Part shown: positions 1 to 8,051 of the stretch, in pieces | Numbering within the stretch: the first letter of the stretch is position 1 | How the letters are laid out: each line of letters opens with the position of its first letter | Assembly (NCBI RefSeq): GCF_000526215.1 | Contig: NZ_JAFQ01000004.1 | Span: forward strand, 3,348,001-3,412,000 | From: Nocardia sp. BMG51109 | Lineage (GTDB): Bacteria; Actinomycetota; Actinomycetes; Mycobacteriales; Mycobacteriaceae | Reading direction: 5' to 3' | Length of the DNA: 64,000 bases | The notes under the pieces: model-generated | The model's database searches: none | What the model was told of the DNA's origin: nothing | Seen by the model: only the letters and a program-made list of their open reading frames with translations | Program-made: the position numbers and the translations under genes

Positions 1-3
1 CCC

Positions 4-1005
4 ATGAGAAAAGTCGCTGTCGTGTCGGCCGGCCTGGTGCTGGCGCTGCTCGCCGGTTGCGGTGGCTCCGAGCACTCCAAGGTTTCGGATGGCTCCGGGG
101 TCGACCGCGGCTCCGCGTCGGTGGCGGCGCCCGCGCTGCGCGAGGGGGCACCGGCCAGGCCGAAACAGCAGAACAGCGACTCCGTGGACAGCACCGCCGA
201 ACGCCGCGAGGTCGTCACCGGCAGCGTCGACATCACCACCGACGATCCGATCGCGGCGGCAGGCAAGGTCGACGAGCGGGTGCGGGCGGTGCGGGGACGG
301 GTGGACAGCCGCTCCGAACAACCCGACACCGATACCACGAAACCCCATGCGGCACTGACTGTTCGGATCCCCGCCGACCAGACCGACGGGTTCATCACCG
401 GCCTGCGCGACGTCGGCGAGGTCACCGACGTGACGACCCAGCGCGAGGACGTCACCATGCAGTGGCAGGACCTGGACGCCCGGATCCGAGCGCTGCAGGC
501 CTCGGTCGACCGCCTGCGGGCCCTGATCGCCGGCGCCGCTACGACGGCCGACCTGATCGCCGCCGAGAACGCCCTGTCCAGCCGGCAGGGCGAACTGGAC
601 AGCCTCACCGCCCGCAAACGTCAGCTCGACGACCAGATCTCCCTGTCGACCCTGACCATCGACCTCGGCACCGACGAGCCGCCGCGGTCGAGGCCGGACA
701 ATTACTGGAACCGGATCGTGGACGGCTGGCACTCGCTGCTGAGCGCCCTGCGCGCGACCGGCAATGCCATTCCGTGGCTCGGCTTCCTACTGGTGATCGC
801 CGCCCTCGTCTGGGGTGCGGTGCGGATACGACGCTCCGGGAAGCAGAACGCGGTGCCGGAGCCCGAGCCTGTCTCGGTCTCGGTCTCGGTCTCGGCGAAA
901 GATACTGCGGCCGAAGAGGTTTCGTCCTCTTCCGGAGGCAGGGAAGAATCGGGAGGTGCCGGTGCCGCCGACGGTGGTTCGGGCCGTGATCAAGCCGAAC
1001 AGTAG
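4..1005 (+). CDS. DUF4349 domain lipoprotein
   Basis: Predicted exported lipoprotein of 333 residues. It opens with a short positively charged N-terminus and a hydrophobic stretch ending in a lipobox, LLAGC, with the acylated Cys near residue 19. A disordered Ser/Ala/Arg-rich linker follows to about residue 65. Residues 70-225 match the DUF4349 pattern, with two alpha-beta halves around a helical, probably coiled-coil section. A single membrane segment (WLGFLLVIAALVWGAV) lies near 258-275, followed by a Ser/Glu/Gly-rich cytoplasmic tail carrying a VSVSVSVS repeat. An N-terminal lipid anchor plus a C-terminal membrane helix is typical of the family; its function is unknown. The 3' end overlaps the next gene by about 50 bases. 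Confidence 0.85.
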   Translation: MRKVAVVSAGLVLALLAGCGGSEHSKVSDGSGVDRGSASVAAPALREGAPARPKQQNSDSVDSTAERREVVTGSVDITTDDPIAAAGKVDERVRAVRGRVDSRSEQPDTDTTKPHAALTVRIPADQTDGFITGLRDVGEVTDVTTQREDVTMQWQDLDARIRALQASVDRLRALIAGAATTADLIAAENALSSRQGELDSLTARKRQLDDQISLSTLTIDLGTDEPPRSRPDNYWNRIVDGWHSLLSALRATGNAIPWLGFLLVIAALVWGAVRIRRSGKQNAVPEPEPVSVSVSVSAKDTAAEEVSSSSGGREESGGAGAADGGSGRDQAEQ

Positions 1006-1195
1006 AAAGGGCCCGCTGGTCGAAACCCTCGACGACGGCACGCTGTGCCTGTACGTCCGGGCCCCCGCGGTGGAGGGCAAGGCCAACAAGGCCGCCGTCG
1101 AGCTCCTGGCCGGCCACTACGGCGTCCCGAAGTCCGCGGTCCGGCTGGCCGCGGGCAGCACCGCCCGCCACAAGCGCTTCGAGATAGCGGAGTGA
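956..1195 (+). CDS. DUF167 (YggU-family) small protein
   Basis: A 79-residue protein with the DUF167 hallmarks: the basic motif KPNSRKGPLVE near the start, LYVRAPAVEGKANKAAVELL in the middle, and a C-terminal SGSTARHK-like segment (AAGSTARHKRFEI). The family is widely conserved and has no firmly assigned function. I chose the GTG at 956 because it gives the normal family length and begins just before the conserved core; upstream in-frame codons belong to the Ser-rich tail of the DUF4349 gene read in another frame. It overlaps that gene by 50 bases, so the two are probably co-transcribed and translationally linked. An upstream start is possible but would add non-conserved sequence. Confidence 0.85.
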   Translation: MPVPPTVVRAVIKPNSRKGPLVETLDDGTLCLYVRAPAVEGKANKAAVELLAGHYGVPKSAVRLAAGSTARHKRFEIAE

Positions 1196-1224
1196 CCGAG
1201 ACCGCGCGGCCACACCCGGCCCGG

Positions 1225-1701
1225 CTACACGGCGCCCGGGAACCCCAGTTGCCGCCATGCCTCGTACACCGCCACCGCCGCGGAATTGGCCAGGTTCATC
1301 GACCTCCGTCCCGGCAGCATCGGGATCCGGAGCCGGTCGGTGATGCGGGAATCGGCGAGTACCTCCTCGGGCAGCCCGGTCGGCTCCGGCCCGAACAGCA
1401 GCACGTCCCCCTTGCGATAGGCGATATCGGTATTGCGGGTGGTCGCCTTGGTGGTGAACGCGAAAACCCGCTCGGGCCGGATGGTGTGCCAAGCGGCGGC
1501 GAGGTTTTCGTGCACGGTGACCGAGGCCAGGTCGTGGTAGTCCAGTCCGGCCCGCCGCAGCTTCGGCTCGGACAGATCGAATCCCAGCGGCTCGATCAGA
1601 TGCAGTTCGCATCCGGTGCCGGCCGCGAGCCGGATCGCGTTACCGGTATTGGGAGGTATCCGAGGCTCGAAGAACACCACATGGAGCACGGGCACCAGCA
1701 T
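1225..1701 (-). CDS. trmL: tRNA (cytidine(34)-2'-O)-methyltransferase
   Basis: SPOUT-class RNA methyltransferase of 158 residues, the usual length for TrmL. It starts LHVVFFEPRIPPNTGNAIRL, the conserved N-terminal motif, and carries the SAM-binding trefoil-knot elements LLFGPEPTGLPEE and IPMLPGRRSMNLANSAAVAV. TrmL 2'-O-methylates the wobble base of tRNA-Leu isoacceptors. I placed the start at the ATG 52 codons into the longer open frame because everything upstream is unconserved and overlaps the promoter region of the divergent DUF3017 gene. It converges on the DUF167 gene with a 29-base gap. Confidence 0.9.
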   Translation of the reverse strand: MLVPVLHVVFFEPRIPPNTGNAIRLAAGTGCELHLIEPLGFDLSEPKLRRAGLDYHDLASVTVHENLAAAWHTIRPERVFAFTTKATTRNTDIAYRKGDVLLFGPEPTGLPEEVLADSRITDRLRIPMLPGRRSMNLANSAAVAVYEAWRQLGFPGAV

Positions 1702-1774
1702 CGCATGCGGCGGGTGCGCCCCGGGGCGGTGGTCGTGTCGAGACCGGGAGCGTCGGCAATGGAAGAATCGGGGC

Positions 1775-2110
1775 GTGATCGAAGTGGATGAGGGAGGAGG
1801 AGCCCCCGCGCCCCCCGCACGGCACCCCAACCCGGTCGGCCGATTCTTCGGCAACCACCTGCCGATGCTGCTCGTGGTGGCGGTCCTGCTGGTCGCGGTG
1901 ATCTTCGTGGCGCAGGATCGCTGGCGGCGCGGCGCCTACGTGATCGGCGGCGCGACGCTGCTGGCGGCCGCGCTGCGGGCGTGCCTGCCGACGGCGCGGG
2001 TCGGTCTCCTGGCGGTCCGCAGCAAGCCGTTCGACATCGGTACCTACACCGTGCTGGGCGGTCTCATCATCGTGCTGGCCGCGACGATCAGCAGCCTCGG
2101 CGTCGGCTGA
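1775..2110 (+). CDS. DUF3017 membrane protein
   Basis: Small integral membrane protein of 111 residues. After a short acidic and Pro-rich N-terminus there are three likely membrane helices, at about 29-47 (HLPMLLVVAVLLVAVIFVA), 54-71 (AYVIGGATLLAAALRACL) and 88-108 (YTVLGGLIIVLAATISSLGV), with the conserved RVGLLAVRSKPFD loop before the last. This matches DUF3017, a mycobacterial and nocardial family of unknown function. The GTG at 1775 gives the usual length. It is divergent from trmL with a 73-base gap and convergent with metX with only nine bases between stops. Confidence 0.8.
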   Translation: MIEVDEGGGAPAPPARHPNPVGRFFGNHLPMLLVVAVLLVAVIFVAQDRWRRGAYVIGGATLLAAALRACLPTARVGLLAVRSKPFDIGTYTVLGGLIIVLAATISSLGVG

Positions 2111-2119
2111 CCGGCGATC

Positions 2120-3280
2120 TCAGCGCTCGGACCGGGTCGCCCGCACCAGCTCCATGGTCTCGGTCAGCAGCTTGCCGACCGCCTCGATCTCGGTGAGGAA
2201 CCCGTCGTGCCCGTCGCGCGAGTGCACCACCTCGAGGCCCTTGCAGCCGGGTAGCAGATCGGCCAGCTCCTGCTGTGTGCGCAGCGGATACAGCCGGTCG
2301 GAGTCGACGCCGCCGACGATGCACGGCACCGCGGTGCCGGCCAGCGCGGCCTCGATCCCGCCCCGCCCGCGGCCCACGTCGTGCCGGCTCATCGCCTCGG
2401 TCAGCAGCACGTAGGTGGCCGCGTCGAAGCGCCGCGACAGCTTCGCCCCCTGGTACTCGAGATAGCTCTGCACCGCGTAGCGGCCGCCGTTGCGGGGATC
2501 CTCGTCGCCCTGTGGCTGATTCTCGAAGCGGTGGTCCAGCTCGAAGTCGGTGCGATAGGTCAGGTGCGCGATCCGGCGGGCGATCCCCAGCCCGGTGGTC
2601 GGCGCCCGGCCGGTGCCGTGATAGTTGCCGCCCTGCCAGTCCGGATCGGCCTTGATGGCCGCGACCTGCGTGGTCTGGGTGCCGATCTGATCGGCGGTGG
2701 CACGCGCGCCGACGGCCAGCACCAGCGCGGCCTCGACCCGCCGCGGGTGGCCGATCATCCATTCCAGGACCCGCATCCCGCCCATCGATCCGCCGACCAC
2801 GGCGGCCAGCCGGTCGATACCCAGCAGGTCGATCAGGTTCACCTCGGCGGTCACCTGATCGCGGATGGAGATACCGGGAAACCGTGCGCCCCAGGGCCTT
2901 CCGTCCGGCGCGGGAGATCCGGGCCCGGTACTGCCCTTGCAGCCGCCGAGCACGTTGGTGGAGATCACGCACCACTCGTCGGTGTCCAGCGGCGCGCCCG
3001 GCCCGACGATGCCGTCCCACCAGCCCGGCAGCTGGTGCGGTTCGGTGGGCGCGCCCACCACATGGGAATCGCCGGTCAGGGCGTGCTCGATGAATACGAC
3101 GTTGTCCCGCTCGGACGACAGTTCACCCCAGCGCTGCACGGCGAGCTTCACATCGGGGACCACCGCCCCGCTCTCCAGCCGCACATCCCCGATGGCAATG
3201 GTGCCGAGTGTGCCGTCCGGCGGCGGTAGCAGCGTGGCCGCGGCCGAACGGTCCGTCTCCGAGCCGATGCCCACGGTCAC
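2120..3280 (-). CDS. metX: homoserine O-acetyltransferase
   Basis: Alpha/beta-hydrolase-fold enzyme (about 386 residues) that acetylates L-homoserine with acetyl-CoA, the first committed step of methionine synthesis in actinobacteria. Diagnostic motifs are [37 protein letters not shown] and the nucleophile elbow [14 protein letters not shown] (Ser near 165). The rest of the triad is in [11 protein letters not shown] (Asp) and SRDGHDGFL (His). The length agrees with mycobacterial MetX. I chose the GTG at 3280 because its GTGA overlaps the TGA of the preceding 186-codon frame, implying translational coupling; GTG 3283 is an alternative. The operon lies behind the SAM-IV-type riboswitch and Cys leader at 3882-4044. 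The expected partner metY is absent from the intervening space. Confidence 0.92.
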   Translation of the reverse strand: MTVGIGSETDRSAAATLLPPPDGTLGTIAIGDVRLESGAVVPDVKLAVQRWGELSSERDNVVFIEHALTGDSHVVGAPTEPHQLPGWWDGIVGPGAPLDTDEWCVISTNVLGGCKGSTGPGSPAPDGRPWGARFPGISIRDQVTAEVNLIDLLGIDRLAAVVGGSMGGMRVLEWMIGHPRRVEAALVLAVGARATADQIGTQTTQVAAIKADPDWQGGNYHGTGRAPTTGLGIARRIAHLTYRTDFELDHRFENQPQGDEDPRNGGRYAVQSYLEYQGAKLSRRFDAATYVLLTEAMSRHDVGRGRGGIEAALAGTAVPCIVGGVDSDRLYPLRTQQELADLLPGCKGLEVVHSRDGHDGFLTEIEAVGKLLTETMELVRATRSER

Positions 3281-3837
3281 CACGCCGCCGTCGCCAACCC
3301 GGCACGCCGACCGGCCGACACATCGTCGATGCCCGCGCTGCCGATACCCGCGCTGCCGATACCGACGTTCCACCCCGGGCCGCCGCCGGGAATCCGCCGC
3401 ACCCTGTCCGCCGGCCGCGGGGCCGGTACCGGGCGAACGACAGCGAAACGCACATCATCGATGGTAGCCACCCGCCCCGGGGACGCCGTTCGCCCGGCGC
3501 TGCGGAAGGTGGTGAGTGCGGGGCCGCCGACGGCAGTGCGTACTTTGCCGTGGGTAGCGGTGTGTGCGGTGGTGCGGGTCGCTGTGTGTGTGGTGCCGGT
3601 CGGGCCGAGGGTGATCGTGCGTGCGAGGGCGGCGGAATGCGCGGCGCCGGGTGCGGTCGTGCGTGCCACGTCGCGGGTGTGCGCCATGCCGGGCACAGCG
3701 ATGCGTGCGGCGCCGGGGGGGAAGGGGCGCTGTCGATGCGCCGTGCGGGCTCCCAGGGTGCCGGGGCCGGCCCGGTGCCGGTCGGTCGCGTGGCTCCGGT
3801 TCGCCGGATCGTGCCCGGACGTGGTCGAGTCGCTCAT
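3277..3837 (-). CDS. Low-complexity ORF in the metX leader operon
   Basis: Open frame of 186 codons between the Cys leader peptide and metX, unlike any family I recognise. It is rich in Ala, Thr, His, Arg and Gly with few hydrophobic residues, and includes a short repeat, [13 protein letters not shown]. Two facts favour translation. A ribosome-binding-like CTGGAG lies about ten bases before its ATG, and its TGA overlaps the metX GTG. The first fifteen residues ([15 protein letters not shown]) look like an ordinary soluble protein start, but no MetY core motifs follow. It may be a disordered protein, a degraded replacement for metY, or a non-coding mRNA leader that happens to be open. Confidence 0.35.
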   Translation of the reverse strand: MSDSTTSGHDPANRSHATDRHRAGPGTLGARTAHRQRPFPPGAARIAVPGMAHTRDVARTTAPGAAHSAALARTITLGPTGTTHTATRTTAHTATHGKVRTAVGGPALTTFRSAGRTASPGRVATIDDVRFAVVRPVPAPRPADRVRRIPGGGPGWNVGIGSAGIGSAGIDDVSAGRRAGLATAAW

Positions 3838-3881
3838 GTACTACTCCAGGTGCGGTGTGCCGAGAGGCGGCGTGCGGCCCG

Positions 3882-3917
3882 TTATCGGGATTCGAATCTC
3901 GAAAGGCAACAACACAT
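3882..3917 (-). CDS. Polycysteine leader peptide (11 aa)
   Basis: Very short frame encoding MCCCLSRFESR and a TAA stop, with a near-perfect Shine-Dalgarno AGGAGGT (3924-3930) seven bases before the ATG. Three consecutive Cys codons (TGT TGT TGC) directly after the start are the signature of cysteine-sensing leader peptides, where ribosome stalling at Cys codons changes downstream mRNA folding. It lies between the SAM-IV-type riboswitch and the 186-codon frame leading to metX. A segment just downstream (3859-3866, CTCTCGGC on the minus strand) can pair with the 3' arm of the riboswitch-terminal hairpin, offering a switchable structure. The coding assignment rests on the SD and Cys run; the regulatory role is inference. 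Confidence 0.7.
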   Translation of the reverse strand: MCCCLSRFESR

Positions 3918-3939
3918 GTCGGTGACCTCCTGATAGTCG

Positions 3940-4044
3940 CGCTTGCTCTCGGCTTTCGAGAGCCTGGTCATCACCCGGAGCACCCCACCGCAACTGGAGG
4001 GTTGCCGGCCAGCGAGCCGGGGCTTGGCGCTGGCACTCATGACC
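3940..4044 (-). promoter_or_regulatory. SAM-IV-type S-adenosylmethionine riboswitch
   Basis: Read on the minus strand, the segment begins GGTCATGAGTGCCAGCG and closes with GGTGATGACC, so the outer P1 stem pairs GGTCAT (4039-4044) with ATGACC (3966-3971). Inside are the SAM-clan core features: CAAGCCCCGGCT, GCTGGCCGGCAACCCTCC and GCGGTGGGGTGC. A 7-bp hairpin, GCTCTCG/CGAGAGC with an AAAGC loop (3945-3963), follows directly, as expected for SAM-IV, the actinobacterial form. A possible -10 box (TACCAT, 4052-4057) sits just upstream. SAM-IV elements control methionine genes, in keeping with metX downstream. SAM-I is the main alternative class. Confidence 0.85.
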
Positions 4045-4096
4045 TGACTGGATGGTAGCGGATCGCCGGCGCGGGAAGCGAGACGAGGTCGGGGAG

Positions 4097-4771
4097 CTAA
4101 CCCCCGGCCTCACTCGCCCGGGCCACCGGGACCGCGCAGCGGCCGACGAACTCGTCGTAGGCGCCCCGGACGGCCCGGATGGTCGCCTCCGCCGACTCGG
4201 CCGGCGCGCACTCCGGAAGCTGGGCATCGCATTCCATCCCGGTGCGCAGGATCGCGTTCCAGGTCGCGGCGATGAGTCGCACGGTGAGCGAGTCGGGCTC
4301 GGCGCCGACTCGTTCGGCAAGGGCCGAGTGGATTTCGACGATCTTGCTGTCGGTGAACTCCATGCTGCGCGCGCGCACCGTCGGGCTGGATCGCGTGATC
4401 CGCTGCATGTGCTGGAACCACTCGAAGGGCAGCGGCCCGCCGCCCTCGATGCTCTCGGTGGTGACCGCCAGGTAGGTGTCGAAGAGGGCCTGCAACTCGT
4501 TGCCGGTGATCGGCTGTTCGCGCAGGTGGGCGGCGATGATCCGGCCCCACTCCTCGATCGGGGCGAGGACGATGTCCTCCTTCAGTTCGAAGTACCGGCT
4601 CACCGTCCGCGGCGATACGTCGGCCGCCTCCGCGATCTGCTCGACCGTGGTCGCCTCGAAGCCGTTCTCGTCGCACAACCGCAGCGCCACCTCGATGATG
4701 CGGCGCCGGGTCTGCTGCTTCTTGCGTTCGCGCAGGCCGGGCTGGTCTGGACGCGGCGGTGAGTCGAGCAT
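4097..4771 (-). CDS. TetR family regulator of the adjacent DHA2 pump
   Basis: A 224-residue one-component repressor. The N-terminal DNA-binding domain (about 13-62) reads GLRERKKQQTRRRI, then TTVEQIAEAADVSPRTVSRYF, the helix-turn-helix. The ligand-binding half (65-224) is variable and carries a single Cys pair region near the C-terminus. The GLRERKK start motif marks the TetR subfamily that usually sits beside drug-efflux pumps. It is divergent from the DHA2 transporter with 136 bases between starts, where TGAC/GTCA half-sites lie. It probably represses both itself and the pump; the ligand is unknown. Confidence 0.9.
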   Translation of the reverse strand: MLDSPPRPDQPGLRERKKQQTRRRIIEVALRLCDENGFEATTVEQIAEAADVSPRTVSRYFELKEDIVLAPIEEWGRIIAAHLREQPITGNELQALFDTYLAVTTESIEGGGPLPFEWFQHMQRITRSSPTVRARSMEFTDSKIVEIHSALAERVGAEPDSLTVRLIAATWNAILRTGMECDAQLPECAPAESAEATIRAVRGAYDEFVGRCAVPVARASEAGG

Positions 4772-4801
4772 GCCCCGATTCTATCGCTATCGGCTCTCAT
4801 T

Positions 4802-4872
4802 GTGACGAGTACCGCCAAATGTCATAGTCGGACACTTTTCTCTTGACGCCAATTGTCAGACGGTGCCACTAT
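4802..4872 (+). promoter_or_regulatory. Promoter and putative TetR operators of the pump gene
   Basis: TTGACG (4843-4848) and CACTAT (4867-4872) form a -35/-10 pair with an 18-base spacer. Within and just upstream, two related segments, CGCCAAATGTCA (4812-4823) and CGCCAATTGTCA (4848-4859), each sit downstream of a TGACG. The second forms TGAC-GCCAAT-TGTCA across the promoter. The placement over the -35 and spacer fits repression by the divergent TetR protein. It also shows that the GTG at 4863 cannot be the gene start, as it lies in the -10 region. No binding data are available. Confidence 0.5.
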
Positions 4873-4907
4873 GGCTGCACATTCCTTCCGATGCAGGAGT
4901 CCCCCTC

Positions 4908-6398
4908 ATGACCGAAACCGGGACACTCGTTTCTCCCGATACCTCCGCCGGGCCGAAGAGTTCGGCGCGCTGGTGGGCGCTGGGCGTGATCGCCCTGGCC
5001 CAGCTCATGGTGGTGCTGGACGCCACCATCGTCACGATCTCGCTGCCGTTCGCCCAGCAGGACCTGGGCATCAGCGACGGCGACAAACAGTGGGTGCTCA
5101 CCGCCTACACGCTCATCTTCGGCGGCCTGCTGCTGCTCGGCGGCCGCCTCGCCGACTATCTGGGCCGCCGCCGGATCTTCCTGATCGGCCTCGTCGGCTT
5201 CGCCGGGGCCTCCGCGCTGGCCGGGCTGGCGCAGAATGCCGCGCAACTGTTCGCCGGGCGCGCACTGCAGGGCGCCTTCGCCGCGCTGCTGGCCCCGGCG
5301 GCCCTGTCGCTGGTGTCGGTGACGTTCACCGAACCGCGCGAAAGGGCAAGGGCCTTCGGCGTTTTCGCAGCCGTGTCCGGAGGCGGCGCGGCCATCGGCC
5401 TGATCGCCGGCGGGGCGCTCACCGAATACGCCGACTGGCGCTGGTGCCTGCTGGTCAACACGCCCGTCGCGCTGCTGGCGCTGGTCGGCGCCTTCTTCTT
5501 CGTGATCAAGGACGTCCCCGCGCCGCGGACCGGCGGTTACGACGTGGCGGGCGCGGTGACCGTCACGCTCGGCCTGATCGCGGTGGTGTACGGATTCAGC
5601 CGGGCCGCCGAGGACGGCTGGCTGGCCTCGTCCACGCTCGCGCTGCTGATCGCGGGTGTGGCGCTGCTGATCGCCTTCGTCGGCATCGAGCGGCGTACGT
5701 CGAACCCGCTACTGCCGCTGCATATTCCGGGTGAGCTCAATCGCGGCGGCTCGTTCCTGGTGGCGCTGCTGGTGCCGATCGCGATGTTCGCGATGTTCAT
5801 CAACCTCAGCTACTACCTGCAGATCACCCTCGGATACAGCCCGCTGAAGGCCGGCGTGGCATTCCTGGCCTTCCCGATCGGGATCGTGATCTCGGCGGGT
5901 GTGGCCGGTTCGCTGCTGCCGAGGATCGGGCCGCGGCCGCTGATGATCGGCGGCGGAGTGCTGGGCATCGCCGGCCTGGTGTACCTGGCGCAGTTGAGCT
6001 TCGGCGACAGCTTCGCCACCACCGTGCTGCCCGCGACGGCATTGATCGCGCTGGGTATGGGTGCGCTGTTCGTCTCCATGCAGACCACGGCGCTGCATCA
6101 GGTCGATGCCGAGGATTCCGGCGTGGCCAGCGCACTGCTCAACGCGGCCCAGCAGGTCGGCGGCGCCATCGGCACGGCCCTGCTGACCACCATCTCGGTC
6201 CAGGTGGCCCAGCGCTATGCGGAGAACAACCCGGCCGTCGACAACCTCGCGGCCCGGGCGGCGATCCACAGCTACGACATCGCCTTCTACATCGGCGCCG
6301 GGTTCTTCCTGGCCGCGATCGTCATCGTCGTGCTGATGATCCGGGACAAGCCGGAAAACCTGCTGGAGGGGTCGGAGCATACGGCGGCCGGTGTCTGA
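4908..6398 (+). CDS. DHA2 family MFS drug transporter
   Basis: Proton-driven efflux pump of 496 residues with about 14 predicted membrane helices. The sequence shows the DHA2 (EmrB/QacA) signatures: motif D1-like LDATIVTISLPFAQQDLG in helix 1, motif A GGRLADYLGRRRIF between helices 2 and 3, motif C-type GGGAAIGLIAGGALTEY in helix 5, and WRWCLLVNTPVALLAL after it. I start at the ATG at 4908 rather than an upstream in-frame GTG, because the latter lies in the promoter. Substrates are not predictable. It is divergent from a TetR gene, the standard arrangement for an inducible pump, and is followed by a strong terminator. Confidence 0.9.
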   Translation: MTETGTLVSPDTSAGPKSSARWWALGVIALAQLMVVLDATIVTISLPFAQQDLGISDGDKQWVLTAYTLIFGGLLLLGGRLADYLGRRRIFLIGLVGFAGASALAGLAQNAAQLFAGRALQGAFAALLAPAALSLVSVTFTEPRERARAFGVFAAVSGGGAAIGLIAGGALTEYADWRWCLLVNTPVALLALVGAFFFVIKDVPAPRTGGYDVAGAVTVTLGLIAVVYGFSRAAEDGWLASSTLALLIAGVALLIAFVGIERRTSNPLLPLHIPGELNRGGSFLVALLVPIAMFAMFINLSYYLQITLGYSPLKAGVAFLAFPIGIVISAGVAGSLLPRIGPRPLMIGGGVLGIAGLVYLAQLSFGDSFATTVLPATALIALGMGALFVSMQTTALHQVDAEDSGVASALLNAAQQVGGAIGTALLTTISVQVAQRYAENNPAVDNLAARAAIHSYDIAFYIGAGFFLAAIVIVVLMIRDKPENLLEGSEHTAAGV

Positions 6399-6420
6399 TT
6401 TGTCACAGTCTGTGACGCAC

Positions 6421-6450
6421 AGCGAGCCCGGGCGATGTCCCGGGCTCGCT
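6421..6450 (+). terminator. Hairpin terminator after the pump gene
   Basis: Perfect 12-bp inverted repeat, AGCGAGCCCGGG / CCCGGGCTCGCT, with a six-base loop, 22 bases after the stop codon. There is no T-tract, which is common for actinobacterial terminators. Confidence 0.75.
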
Positions 6451-6748
6451 GCCGTCCGGGAAGGGATCGGCCGTGCTCGTCGGCTTACCTCGCATTTGTC
6501 AGTGCCGGCCGGTACGTTGCCGATCTCACCCCGCCGGCGCCTCGCCCGGAGCGGACGCGACCGTCTCGCGATGGGACAACCGCTGGAATTGAGACCCAGC
6601 GCACCAGTACGCTTGTCTTGTTTAGCACCTCGAGTCTCGCCGACAGAGCGGGACGTATACGTTGTCTGTTGAACAGCTGGGGTCCGCTCACAAGCGTGTT
6701 CACCTGGCCGTGCAATGGGAGCACCTTCCTAGGAGGACACGAAGATCC
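6451..6748 (+). other. Non-coding upstream region of icd
   Basis: About 300 bases between the pump terminator and icd with no credible gene. It must hold the icd promoter; I see a 10-bp palindrome ACGTATACGT at 6653-6662 and a ribosome-binding site AGGAGGA at 6731-6737, but no convincing -35/-10 pair. Confidence 0.5.
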
Positions 6749-7966
6749 ATGTCCAAGATCAAGGTTGAAGGTACCGTCGTCGAACTCGATGGCGACGAGA
6801 TGACCCGGATCATCTGGCAGTTCATCAAGGACAAGCTGGTCCACCCGTACCTCGACATCAATCTCGAGTATTACGACCTCGGTATCGAGTACCGCGACAA
6901 GACCGACGATCAGGTGACCGTCGACGCCGCCAACGCCATCAAGCAGCACGGCGTGGGCGTCAAGTGCGCGACGATCACCCCCGACGAGGCGCGCGTCAAG
7001 GAATTCGGCCTGAAGAAGATGTGGCGGTCGCCCAACGGCACCATCCGCAACATCCTCGGTGGCACGATCTTCCGCGCCCCGATCATCATCTCCAACGTCC
7101 CGCGCCTGGTTCCGGGCTGGACGAAGCCGATCATCATCGGCCGCCACGCGTTCGGCGACCAGTACCGCGCCACCGACTTCAAGGTGCATCAGGCGGGCAC
7201 CGTCACCCTCACCTTCACACCGGAGGACGGCAGCGAGCCGATCCAGCAGGAGGTCGTGAAGATGCCCGAGGACGGCGGTGTCGTCATGGGCATGTACAAC
7301 TTCAAGAAGTCCATCGAGGACTTCGCGCGCGCGTCGCTGAACTACGGGCTGCAGCAGAACTACCCGGTCTACATGTCGACGAAGAACACCATCCTGAAGG
7401 CCTACGACGGCATGTTCAAGGACACCTTCCAGGAGATCTACGAGACCGAGTTCAAGAACGAGTTCGACGCGGCCGGCCTCACCTACGAGCACCGGCTGAT
7501 CGACGACATGGTCGCCTCCGCGCTGAAGTGGGAGGGCGGCTACGTCTGGGCCTGCAAGAACTACGACGGCGACGTGCAGTCCGACACCGTGGCGCAGGGC
7601 TTCGGATCGCTGGGCCTGATGACCTCGGTGCTGCTGACCCCGGACGGCAAGACCTGCGAGGCCGAGGCGGCGCACGGCACCGTGACCCGCCACTACCGGC
7701 AGCATCAGCAGGGCAAGCCGACCTCCACCAACCCGATCGCGTCGATCTTCGCGTGGACCCGCGGCATCGCGCATCGCGGCAAGCTGGACAACACCCCCGA
7801 GGTGGTCGGCTTCGCGCAGGCCCTCGAGGACGTCGTGATCAAGACCGTCGAGGACGGCCAGATGACCAAGGACCTGGCGCTGCTGGTCGGCGGCGATCAG
7901 GGCTACCTGACCACCGAGGAGTTCCTCGGCGTGCTCGACGCCAACCTGGCCCGCCAGCTGCGCTGA
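6749..7966 (+). CDS. icd: NADP-dependent isocitrate dehydrogenase
   Basis: Oxidatively decarboxylates isocitrate to 2-oxoglutarate in the TCA cycle, producing NADPH. The 405-residue protein belongs to the dimeric, eukaryote-like NADP-IDH type (as mycobacterial Icd1), not the E. coli type. It starts with the family pattern [13 protein letters not shown] and contains [33 protein letters not shown] (substrate-binding Ser/Asn/Arg), the metal-binding [20 protein letters not shown] and the nucleotide-binding [17 protein letters not shown]. The ATG follows AGGAGG at the right spacing. Single-gene unit with its own terminator. Confidence 0.95.
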   Translation: MSKIKVEGTVVELDGDEMTRIIWQFIKDKLVHPYLDINLEYYDLGIEYRDKTDDQVTVDAANAIKQHGVGVKCATITPDEARVKEFGLKKMWRSPNGTIRNILGGTIFRAPIIISNVPRLVPGWTKPIIIGRHAFGDQYRATDFKVHQAGTVTLTFTPEDGSEPIQQEVVKMPEDGGVVMGMYNFKKSIEDFARASLNYGLQQNYPVYMSTKNTILKAYDGMFKDTFQEIYETEFKNEFDAAGLTYEHRLIDDMVASALKWEGGYVWACKNYDGDVQSDTVAQGFGSLGLMTSVLLTPDGKTCEAEAAHGTVTRHYRQHQQGKPTSTNPIASIFAWTRGIAHRGKLDNTPEVVGFAQALEDVVIKTVEDGQMTKDLALLVGGDQGYLTTEEFLGVLDANLARQLR

Positions 7967-7989
7967 GCCTCGCGCGAGACGACACATTC

Positions 7990-8029
7990 CGGGCACCCGC
8001 CCCCACCTTCCGGTGGCCGCGGGTGCCCG
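7990..8029. terminator. Bidirectional terminator after icd
   Basis: Inverted repeat CGGGCACCCGC / GCGGGTGCCCG, 11 bp with an 18-base loop, between the convergent icd and the coiled-coil protein gene. It can serve both strands. Confidence 0.75.
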
Positions 8030-8051
8030 ACTTGTCTGAACGCACCGGACC

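Noticed and set aside
870..896. TCTCGG hexamer repeat in the DUF4349 gene as a phase-variation switch
   Set aside because: A six-base unit keeps the frame, so it can change tail length only; about four copies is too few to stand out.
3840..4096. Reading the long frames over the riboswitch as genes
   Set aside because: They cross conserved RNA structure and have no ribosome-binding sites or domains.
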